A DNA stretch of 5,332 bases, taken from Bacteroidales bacterium. Lineage in GTDB: Bacteria > Bacteroidota > Bacteroidia > Bacteroidales > ML635J-15. Within the stretch, counting starts at the first letter, position 1. Each line of letters opens with the position of its first letter. Where the stretch lies: the NCBI GenBank assembly GCA_017997855.1, contig JAGOEF010000141.1, forward strand, positions 1-5,332, given 5' to 3'. The notes under the pieces are model-generated. The model had not been told where the DNA came from and made no database searches. It saw only the letters and a list, made by a program, of their open reading frames with translations. Both the position numbers and the translations under genes were made by a program. This document shows, piece after piece, positions 1 to 5,220 of the stretch.

Positions 1-46
1 GTTTAAACACGACCTCGTTGCAAACTTGGTCGGGGTTGTGATAAAC
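1..46. other. Long inverted repeat / hairpin at left edge, possible terminator of an upstream gene
   Basis: CACGACCTCG (8-17) pairs with CGGGGTTGTG (31-40) over 10 positions, two of them G-U wobbles in RNA. The stem is extended outside by GTTTA (1-5) pairing with TAAAC (42-46), leaving small internal bulges and a 13-nt loop (18-30). The stem is long for chance. It is not followed by a clear T-run on the + strand, so it is not a textbook intrinsic terminator. It could end transcription of a gene left of the window or be a copy of a dispersed intergenic hairpin. The window starts at the edge of the stem, so its true extent is unknown. Confidence 0.45.
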
Positions 47-59
47 TAAAATTGAAAAG

Positions 60-81
60 TGTCGCATCGCATTGATGCACA
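60..81. other. Small hairpin in the region upstream of the riboswitch
   Basis: GCATC (64-68) and GATGC (74-78) form a 5-bp stem with a 5-nt loop. TGT (60-62) and ACA (79-81) can extend it past a one-base bulge at 63. No function is evident and a stem this short may be chance. The rest of 47-167 is AT-rich and I see no credible gene there. Confidence 0.25.
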
Positions 82-152
82 AACAGATATATGTTGAAAC
101 GGGAGCAAAACTACTGTTTTTTTTGTTTTTACTTTTTTATAACAGTTTTCGT

Positions 153-163
153 TGGAATAAAAC
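153..163 (+). repeat. 11-bp direct repeat, copy 1 (TGGAATAAAAC), upstream of the riboswitch
   Basis: TGGAATAAAAC here recurs exactly at 304-314, 151 bp downstream, so the two copies bracket the aptamer. Its meaning is unknown. It could be a trace of duplication, a protein-binding site or coincidence. Confidence 0.4.
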
Positions 164-167
164 ATAT

Positions 168-175
168 TATCTTTG
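168..175 (+). promoter_or_regulatory. Candidate Bacteroidetes -7 promoter element for the riboswitch-receptor transcript
   Basis: TATCTTTG fits the TAnnTTTG -7 consensus used by the Bacteroidetes primary sigma factor. A -33 element is only weakly suggested by the T-rich TTTTCG at 146-151, about 16 nt upstream. The predicted transcription start, about 5-7 nt downstream, would be near 180-182, just before the TPP aptamer, which suits a short riboswitch leader. The motif is short, so this is a plausible rather than proven promoter. Confidence 0.4.
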
Positions 176-190
176 TCCTGTTATTTTCTA

Positions 191-265
191 GACAGGGGTG
201 CCAAAAAACGGCTGAGATTATACCCTTTGAACCTGATCCGGATAATGCCGGCGTAGGGAAACAGG
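191..265 (+). promoter_or_regulatory. TPP riboswitch aptamer (THI element)
   Basis: All conserved blocks of the thiamin pyrophosphate aptamer are present in order: GGGGTGCC (195-202), GGCTGAGA (210-217), ACCC (222-225), GAACCTGATC (229-238), GGATAATGCC (240-249) and GCGTAGGGA (251-259). P2 is GGGGT/ACCC. P3 is a very short GCC/GGC stem (200-202 with 210-212) with a 7-nt A-rich loop. P4 is CCT/AGG (232-234 with 255-257). P5 is CCGG/CCGG (238-241 with 248-251). In this family the RNA binds TPP and lowers expression of thiamin synthesis or uptake genes. It lies 77 nt upstream of the receptor start on the same strand and so predicts TPP-repressed expression of that gene. The outer P1 stem is unusual (see findings). 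Confidence 0.97.
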
Positions 266-342
266 CAATCTTTTCACCGTTGTATTTGGCTATAAGCTTT
301 GGCTGGAATAAAACGATGTGTCTAACTTAAATTTTTTGTAGA
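266..342 (+). promoter_or_regulatory. Riboswitch expression platform / leader of the receptor gene
   Basis: This 77-nt segment joins the aptamer to the receptor start codon. No strong GC-rich terminator is visible. The best structure I find pairs CACCGTT (275-281) with AACG and GTG (312-315, 318-320) across a 2-nt bulge and a 30-nt loop, followed after 11 nt by a T6 run (332-337). That is too weak to call a terminator. There is no Shine-Dalgarno sequence before the ATG, as is usual in Bacteroidetes. Whether control is transcriptional or translational cannot be decided by eye. The second copy of the 11-bp direct repeat lies inside it. Confidence 0.5.
304..314 (+). repeat. 11-bp direct repeat, copy 2 (TGGAATAAAAC), in the receptor leader
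   Basis: Exact second copy of the 11-mer at 153-163. Identity stops just beyond the core, where the flanks read GATGTG here and ATATTA upstream. It lies about 30 nt before the receptor start codon. Confidence 0.4.
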
Positions 343-2751
343 ATGAGACAGTTGATTTTATTACTCAGTATCTGCGTTATGGCATCTACAGCTATTTTTT
401 CGCAATCAATTACGGGGGTGGTCACCGACGAAAACCACAAAGTCTTGAAAACAGCCAATGTATTGGTAAAGGGTACATCGGCAGGTGTTTCAACCGATGC
501 CAACGGTGCATTTTCGCTCAATCTGAAACCCGGCAACTATGTTTTGGTAGTGAGTTATATGGGTTACGAAACTACCGAGATTACTGCCGAGGCAAAGCAA
601 GGTGGCGATCAGATTAACATAAGCCTGATGCCCAGAAGTATTTTTACCGACGAAGTGGTGGTGAGTGCCACACGTGCCGGTGTAAAATCGCCTACAGCCT
701 ATGTGAACATTGATGCCGATGAATTGGCACAGCGAAACAGTATTGCTGATATTCCAAATTTGCTCGAGCTTACCCCCTCGTTTATTGCCACCAGCGAAGC
801 CGGTAATGGTGTAGGATATACCAATTTCAGGGTTAGGGGTACCGATGCTACCCGCATCAATGTTACCGTGAACGGTATTCCCCTGAATGATGCCGAATCG
901 CAAAGTATTTTCTGGGTAAATATGCCCGATTTTACATCTTCGGTCAGCAGCCTCCAGATACAACGTGGCGTGGGTACTTCGGGTAATGGCTCGGCAGCTT
1001 TTGGTGCAACCCTGAATTTCGAAACTCATGTTACCGGAAACAAACCCTATGCGGGTCTGCAGTTTTTTGGTGGTAGTTTCAATACTTTTAAGGAGAATTT
1101 CACGGCAGGAACCGGAATCATGGATAATGGATTTTCGTTCGACATGCGGCTTTCGAAGCTAAACAGCGACGGATATGTTAACTATTCAGGTTCCGATCAT
1201 GCTTCGTTTTTTGTATCGGGAGCCTGGCGCAATCGCCATAACCTGATAAGGGCAAATATTATTTACGGAAAGGAACGAACCGGCATCAGCTGGTGGGGAG
1301 TGCCAAAGGACAGCCTGAACACAAACCGGCGGTACAATCCGGCTGGTGAATACTACGATGAGGCAGGGGTATTGCGCTACTACGAAGGGCAAACTGACAA
1401 CTACCGGCAGACACATTATCACCTGTTGTATTCGGGAGAGTTTGGCAAATACCTGAATGTAAACGCTGCCCTGCATTATACGCGTGGCAACGGATACTAT
1501 GAACAATACGAACAGGATCAGTTTTTGCCGGAATATGGGTTCGCATTCGATTCGTTGAGCGATATGATTATAAGGAAAATGATGGCAAACGATTTTTATG
1601 GGGGAACTTATTCGTTAAGCCTGAACAGAGCCAGACTGCATGCCGTACTGGGTGGGGCTGCAAACCGCTACGACGGAAACCATTTCGGAAATATTATCTG
1701 GATGCGTACGGCGTATCAAAGCGAAATAAACCATGAATACTACCGTAACACCGGTGTTAAAACCGATGTGAGTAACTATTTGAAAATCAATTATGACATT
1801 AGCGATAACCTCAGCGCGTATGGCGATATTCAATACCGTTTTATACTATACGATATGGCCGGAAACGACGACGATTTAATGCCCGACGGATCTCAAAAAC
1901 AACTTGACCAGACGCATAGATATAATTTTGTTAACCCCAAAGCCGGTTTGTTTTACGACATCACCAACCACATGAATGCTTATGTGTCGTTTGCCGTCGG
2001 GCATCGTGAACCCACCCGTGCAAATTTCGAAGATGCAGTGGGAGACCCGCTGCGAGAGCCTAAGCGCGAAATACTCTACGATTATGAAGCAGGATGGAGG
2101 TTTGTTACCTCAAAACTGTTCTGCTCGGCAAACCTGTATTATATGGATTATGTGGATCAGATTATTCCGACCGGTGAAAAGAACTCGGTGGGTTACGATA
2201 TTATGACCAATGTGCCCGAAAGCTACCGCTTGGGTATTGAACTCAGTGGAGGTGTGACTGTTGCCAATAAACTCAGTTTTAGCACCAATATTACCCTTAG
2301 CCGGAATAAAATCAGGAATTTTACCCAATGGGCAGCTTTCTACGATGAAAACTGGGACGAGCAATACCTGCCTGTGCTTTTAGGCGAAACCGACATTGCC
2401 TATTCCCCGGCGTTGTCAGGTTCTTTTATCTTGCAATGGAAGGCGTTTAAAAACTTCACCGCAGCTTGGACCGCGAAATATGTCGGGGCTCAATATTTTG
2501 ATAACACCATGAGTCAGAACCGAAAGCTTTACCCGTATTTTCTGAACAACCTTCAATTTGACTATGTTATTATAACCGGTAAAAAAGGCGAAATAGCATT
2601 GCGTCTGGCTGTAAACAATATTTTCGATGTGAAATATTCGAGCAATGCCTATGGCGGATTATGGTATGAACAAGGCACTGAACAAACCTGGGCCTACTAT
2701 TACCCGCAGGCCGGAATTAATTTTCTGGGAGGACTGAGCCTGAAATTCTGA
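343..2751 (+). CDS. TonB-dependent outer-membrane receptor, TPP-riboswitch controlled (probable thiamin uptake)
   Basis: This 802-residue protein is a 22-strand-type TonB-dependent transporter, a family that moves scarce ligands across the outer membrane using TonB-ExbBD energy. Residues 1 to about 21 form a signal peptide with an LILLLSICVMASTAIF core and likely cleavage near FSQ/S. Residues 22 to about 98 resemble the CarboxypepD_reg-like domain (ITGVVTDE, then GVSTDANGAFSL and VSYMGYET). A TonB-box-like TDEVVVSATR lies at 102-111. The plug spans about 112-230 and carries FRVRGTDATRINVTVNGIPLND and the QIQRGVGTS motif. The beta-barrel fills the rest and ends in GGLSLKF, whose terminal Phe fits the outer-membrane assembly signal. 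Length is normal and the frame is intact. The start at 343 gives a complete signal peptide. The TPP aptamer just upstream is the evidence for a thiamin-type ligand. Bacteroides species have a comparable riboswitch-controlled thiamin receptor (OMPthi), there linked to PnuT and a pyrophosphokinase; neither gene is present here. Without the riboswitch the ligand could not be guessed. Confidence 0.93.
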   Translation: MRQLILLLSICVMASTAIFSQSITGVVTDENHKVLKTANVLVKGTSAGVSTDANGAFSLNLKPGNYVLVVSYMGYETTEITAEAKQGGDQINISLMPRSIFTDEVVVSATRAGVKSPTAYVNIDADELAQRNSIADIPNLLELTPSFIATSEAGNGVGYTNFRVRGTDATRINVTVNGIPLNDAESQSIFWVNMPDFTSSVSSLQIQRGVGTSGNGSAAFGATLNFETHVTGNKPYAGLQFFGGSFNTFKENFTAGTGIMDNGFSFDMRLSKLNSDGYVNYSGSDHASFFVSGAWRNRHNLIRANIIYGKERTGISWWGVPKDSLNTNRRYNPAGEYYDEAGVLRYYEGQTDNYRQTHYHLLYSGEFGKYLNVNAALHYTRGNGYYEQYEQDQFLPEYGFAFDSLSDMIIRKMMANDFYGGTYSLSLNRARLHAVLGGAANRYDGNHFGNIIWMRTAYQSEINHEYYRNTGVKTDVSNYLKINYDISDNLSAYGDIQYRFILYDMAGNDDDLMPDGSQKQLDQTHRYNFVNPKAGLFYDITNHMNAYVSFAVGHREPTRANFEDAVGDPLREPKREILYDYEAGWRFVTSKLFCSANLYYMDYVDQIIPTGEKNSVGYDIMTNVPESYRLGIELSGGVTVANKLSFSTNITLSRNKIRNFTQWAAFYDENWDEQYLPVLLGETDIAYSPALSGSFILQWKAFKNFTAAWTAKYVGAQYFDNTMSQNRKLYPYFLNNLQFDYVIITGKKGEIALRLAVNNIFDVKYSSNAYGGLWYEQGTEQTWAYYYPQAGINFLGGLSLKF

Positions 2752-2760
2752 TCTGACAAC

Positions 2761-2774
2761 AGCCGTTAGCCGTT
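2761..2774. repeat. Two tandem 7-bp units (AGCCGTT) in the convergent intergenic gap
   Basis: AGCCGTT occurs twice in perfect tandem within the 35-bp gap between the receptor stop (2751) and the ltaE stop (2787). No inverted repeat able to act as a bidirectional terminator is visible in this gap, so how the converging transcripts end is unclear. The 7-bp period matches that of the AT-rich repeats at the right end, although the sequence differs. Confidence 0.45.
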
Positions 2775-2786
2775 CACTGAAATTGC

Positions 2787-3815
2787 TTACATCTTACGCA
2801 GTAAATTGCATACACTGTCGAGTTGCGTATCGTCAATACCCAAATGCAACACGGCCCTGATTTGCTGGGGACCAAATTCAACCATAGCAATACCCGATTC
2901 CATGAGTGTATTCACGAACTTACTTGCCGGTATGACATCTTTCAATTTGAAAATCACAATGTTGGTTTCAGCAGGAAGTACATAATCTACATATTTCAGT
3001 TCAGCCAGGGTTTGGGCTAATATAGCAGCGCGACGGTGGTCGTCAGCCAGGCGGTTGATGTGGTGCTCTAAGGCGTAAATTCCGGCAGCTGCAAGGTATC
3101 CCGATTGCCGCATACCGCCGCCAAAAGCCTTGCGAAACCGCCGTGCCTGAAAAATAAATTCCTTGCTGCCCAATAGTACAGAACCAACCGGTGCACCGAG
3201 TCCCTTCGACAGGCAAACCGAAATGGAATCGAAAATACGGCCATACTGTTCCGGCGATTCGCCACGGGCTGTGATGGCGTTGAAAATGCGTGCACCATCA
3301 AGATGAAATGCCAGTTTGTTTTGGTGACACCATTCCGACATTTTCAGCAGCTCGTTGTAATCGTAACAACTACCTCCACCTCGGTTGCTGGTGTTCTCGA
3401 TGGCTACCAGGCTGGTGTGTGGCAAATGTTCGTTGAACGGGTCGTTTACATTGATTTTGATATCCTCGATGGTGAAACGCCCGCGGTTGCCTTGTATCAG
3501 ACGCACCGAACAACCCGAATGAAGCGCGATTCCGCCGCCTTCGAACCTGTAAATATGTGCTGACTCATCACAGATAAGTTCATCACCGGGTTTTGTGTGC
3601 GTTTTTATTGCAATCTGGTTGGCCATAGTCCCTGATGGGCAAAACACAGCCGCTTCCATGCCAAACATATTGCATAACTTCTTTTCCAGGGCTTTTACAG
3701 TCGGGTCGTCGCCAAAAACGTCGTCACCCACACGGGCTTCCATCATTGCTTTCAACATGCCCGGTGTTGGAAGGGTTACTGTGTCGCTTCGGAGATCAAT
3801 GAGTATCTTTTCCAT
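2787..3815 (-). CDS. ltaE: Low-specificity L-threonine aldolase (PLP-dependent)
   Basis: This 342-residue fold-type I PLP enzyme is expected to cleave L-threonine and L-allo-threonine to glycine and acetaldehyde in the cytoplasm, supplying glycine or degrading threonine. The family signature [14 protein letters not shown] lies at residues 7-20 and is followed by GDDVFGDDP (30-38). [10 protein letters not shown] (60-69) is the cofactor phosphate-binding region. His87 in [11 protein letters not shown] matches the stacking and catalytic His of the family. ENTSNRGGG (140-148) and LDGARIFNA (172-180) carry the Asp and Arg that contact the PLP pyridine ring and substrate. Lys204 in [12 protein letters not shown] is the Schiff-base lysine, and [13 protein letters not shown] (227-239) completes the set. 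Length is normal and no key residue is missing. The ATG at 3815 comes 3 nt after the TAG of the upstream glycosyltransferase, so the two are probably co-transcribed. The stop faces the receptor gene. Stereospecificity cannot be read from sequence. Confidence 0.95.
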   Translation of the reverse strand: MEKILIDLRSDTVTLPTPGMLKAMMEARVGDDVFGDDPTVKALEKKLCNMFGMEAAVFCPSGTMANQIAIKTHTKPGDELICDESAHIYRFEGGGIALHSGCSVRLIQGNRGRFTIEDIKINVNDPFNEHLPHTSLVAIENTSNRGGGSCYDYNELLKMSEWCHQNKLAFHLDGARIFNAITARGESPEQYGRIFDSISVCLSKGLGAPVGSVLLGSKEFIFQARRFRKAFGGGMRQSGYLAAAGIYALEHHINRLADDHRRAAILAQTLAELKYVDYVLPAETNIVIFKLKDVIPASKFVNTLMESGIAMVEFGPQQIRAVLHLGIDDTQLDSVCNLLRKM

Positions 3816-3818
3816 TCT

Positions 3819-4928
3819 CTAAGTTATTTTTCGGTTCTTCCACTTTGGTTTTTTTACTAATGCAGCAAGCCCGATTCCCAGATAATAGAAAGGGTAAATC
3901 AGCGCCAGCGGAATGATATATTTGTAAAGATGTTGCATCGAAAAATACTGTATTGCAGGTTGAAGAAACAATGCATCCGTTAATGTTTTCATGGTGAAAA
4001 CAATGAAAAAACAGGCTCCGGCATCGCGGATTACAATCGAAACAATGGCAGAGGTCAACAGACAAACACTTGCCAGCAAGGTGATGCCCGCGAGTATCAG
4101 ACTGTCGGCATCGTGATATGATCCGGTTTTTGAAGCCCAGCGAATCCGCTGCGACACGAATTCGGCAAAATCAGAAGCCGGGGCAGTGGTAACTATTGCT
4201 TTTTTGTCGTAGCAAAAGGCTATACGCTGCGTTTTCTTGAGGGTGTGCAGCAGAAAAATATCGTCGCCCGAACTTCGCGATTTTCCCTGATTTTCGGAGT
4301 ACTTTAAGTATAATCCGCGTTCTACCATCATGTTGGCTCCGTTACAGAGGATTGCCCTGTTTTTCGAGATTCCGCAGGCACCGGTGGTAATCAGACTTAA
4401 AAACTCAAGTTGTTGTAAGCGTTGGAAGAAACTACCGTTTTCGCTGAATAACACCGGACCACTCACCATCGGTGCCCCTGTTGTCAGGGCACACTCCAGC
4501 ATCGATTGGGCCATGTCGGAACCAAAACTACAATCTGCATCGGTAAACAACAGATAATCGCCATCGGCTTCTCTGGCTGCTAAGCGCAGGGCTTCTTTCT
4601 TTCCCTCAATGCCATCGGGCAGGTGAAGTAAGCGTATGTTTTTGTGACTGCTAATCAATTTTTCGGCAATCTGAACGGATTGGTCGGTCGAATGATCGTT
4701 CACCAGAATAATACCCGAAACAGGCAACGACTGGCTCACCAGCGATTCAATGAGCAAAGGCAATTTCGCTTCTTCGTTTCTGAAAGCAACAATAATGCTC
4801 AGCGATTTTTGAATATCACAACTCTCAGGCTTTCTTAATAGTTGGGTGCGCAGCCAGCCGGAACGCAGGTACAGAATGGTTCCCGCATAAACCGAAGTTA
4901 TTATAATCACTATCACACACAGCCACAT
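3819..4928 (-). CDS. Membrane-anchored family 2 glycosyltransferase (GT-A fold, COG1215-like)
   Basis: With the start at 4928 this is a 369-residue inner-membrane protein that should transfer a sugar from a nucleotide-sugar donor in the cytoplasm to a lipid or polysaccharide acceptor. It has one N-terminal membrane helix (about 2-20). A GT-A catalytic domain (about 42-270) contains SIIVAFRNEE (44-53), VNDHSTD (76-82) for nucleotide binding, the TDAD motif (129-132) for metal and donor binding, NGANMMV (196-202), GDD (221-223) as probable catalytic base region, and QRIRW (260-264), the Q/RxxRW motif of processive or membrane-embedded GT2 enzymes. Three C-terminal helices follow (about 276-300, 304-322, 335-357), then a basic tail. 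An ATG at 5012 in the same frame would add 28 residues. I reject it because that extension lies partly in the AT-rich repeats, is not hydrophobic, and lies upstream of the candidate promoter. Donor, acceptor and product are unknown. The stop is 3 nt before ltaE. Confidence 0.88.
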   Translation of the reverse strand: MWLCVIVIIITSVYAGTILYLRSGWLRTQLLRKPESCDIQKSLSIIVAFRNEEAKLPLLIESLVSQSLPVSGIILVNDHSTDQSVQIAEKLISSHKNIRLLHLPDGIEGKKEALRLAAREADGDYLLFTDADCSFGSDMAQSMLECALTTGAPMVSGPVLFSENGSFFQRLQQLEFLSLITTGACGISKNRAILCNGANMMVERGLYLKYSENQGKSRSSGDDIFLLHTLKKTQRIAFCYDKKAIVTTAPASDFAEFVSQRIRWASKTGSYHDADSLILAGITLLASVCLLTSAIVSIVIRDAGACFFIVFTMKTLTDALFLQPAIQYFSMQHLYKYIIPLALIYPFYYLGIGLAALVKKPKWKNRKIT

Positions 4929-4946
4929 AATGCCAACTCGTTCGTG

Positions 4947-4954
4947 CAAATGTA
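4947..4954 (-). promoter_or_regulatory. Candidate -7 promoter element for the glycosyltransferase-ltaE operon
   Basis: Read on the minus strand this is TACATTTG, a match to the Bacteroidetes TAnnTTTG -7 consensus, 18 nt before the ATG at 4928. The predicted transcription start near 4940-4942 gives a short leader of about 12-14 nt and excludes the in-frame ATG at 5012. The nearest TTTG (-33-like) is at 4984-4981, with a 26-nt spacer that is longer than usual, and it belongs to the heptad repeat. The motif fits but is short. Confidence 0.4.
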
Positions 4955-4981
4955 ATGATGTTTTTATAAAATTCCTGTAAC

Positions 4982-5018
4982 AAATCTCAAATCTAAATTC
5001 ATCAAATCTCAAAATCTT
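4982..5018. repeat. Degenerate 7-bp AAATCTN repeat cluster next to the glycosyltransferase promoter
   Basis: AAATCTC (4982-4988) and AAATCTA (4989-4995) are in perfect tandem. After an interruption come AAATCTC (5004-5010) and AAATCTT (5012-5018), out of phase by one base. This is the outer, more decayed part of the array that continues at 5027. It begins about 54 bp upstream of the glycosyltransferase start and overlaps where a -33 element would be expected. Confidence 0.7.
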
Positions 5019-5020
5019 TA

Positions 5021-5140
5021 ATCAATAAATCTGAAATCTAAAATCTAAAATCTCAAATCACAAATCATCAAATCTTCCATCAACCCATTTCTCTTTTTCA
5101 CATCAACCGTTCTCCTCACACAATTTCCCCTCTCGAGAGG
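5021..5140. repeat. Composite intergenic repeat, copy 1
   Basis: The 120-bp block starts ATCAATAAATCT. It contains six in-phase heptads (5027-5068: AAATCTG, AAATCTA, AAATCTA, AAATCTC, AAATCAC, AAATCAT) and then AAATCTT at 5070. A pyrimidine-rich segment with CATCAACCC and TCACATCAACCGTTCTCC follows, and the block ends in the CTCGAG-centred palindrome. Copy 2 at 5221-5332 matches it nearly base for base. The differences I see are one extra heptad here (AAATCAC, 5055-5061), one extra C near 5078, and a few substitutions. No coding potential is visible. Confidence 0.88.
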
Positions 5141-5142
5141 GG
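5127..5142. repeat. Perfect 16-bp palindrome CCCCTCTCGAGAGGGG
   Basis: The palindrome is exact over 16 bp and centred on CTCGAG. It is the conserved end of the composite repeat and is followed by G and CAGGTGGTGTGT. The minus-strand frame across it (5160 down to 5116) reads a short CPLSRGEIV peptide and then a stop. As I recall, PLSRGE-type strings recur in spurious small ORFs of bacterial draft genomes and derive from dispersed palindromic repeats. With no loop it would form a hairpin only poorly, so a protein-binding or transposition-end role is as likely as an RNA one. Confidence 0.75.
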
Positions 5143-5220
5143 GCAGGTGGTGTGTATTTCCAAATCTCATCACTCACACCCACTTTTTCTTCGTCATAGC
5201 TTTATAAATAGTAATCTAAA
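5141..5220. other. Unique spacer between the two composite repeat copies
   Basis: About 80 bp separate the copies. The segment begins GGGCAGGTGGTGTGT, contains AAATCTC (5162-5168) and CTCACACCCACT (5172-5183), and ends in AT-rich GTAATCTAAA. I find no gene, promoter or terminator in it. GGTGGTGTGT and ACACCCACT are only loosely complementary. The G-rich start may belong to a longer form of the repeat unit, which cannot be tested because copy 2 is cut by the window end. Confidence 0.5.

Noticed and set aside
91..330. Open frame of 79 residues upstream of the receptor on the + strand
   Set aside because: It runs through the TPP aptamer, whose bases are explained by RNA conservation, and its peptide is a low-complexity Phe/Tyr-rich string without family features.
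275..337. Intrinsic terminator for the riboswitch
   Set aside because: The stem is seven pairs with a bulge and a 30-nt loop, and the T-run starts 11 nt after it, so it does not meet the usual form.
490..1029. 179-residue open frame antisense to the receptor gene
   Set aside because: It lies wholly within the receptor coding sequence on the other strand and resembles no family; the receptor frame has clear domains throughout.
3796..4065. 89-residue open frame in another minus-strand frame over the glycosyltransferase C-terminus
   Set aside because: It overlaps the membrane-helix region of a convincing gene and has no features of its own.
4929..5012. Longer glycosyltransferase starting at the ATG at 5012
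   Set aside because: The 28 extra residues are polar, partly encoded by the heptad repeats and upstream of the candidate promoter; the start at 4928 leads directly into the membrane helix.
5141..5220. Small minus-strand gene starting MTKKKWV near 5200
   Set aside because: The frame stops after seven codons, so there is no usable coding region.
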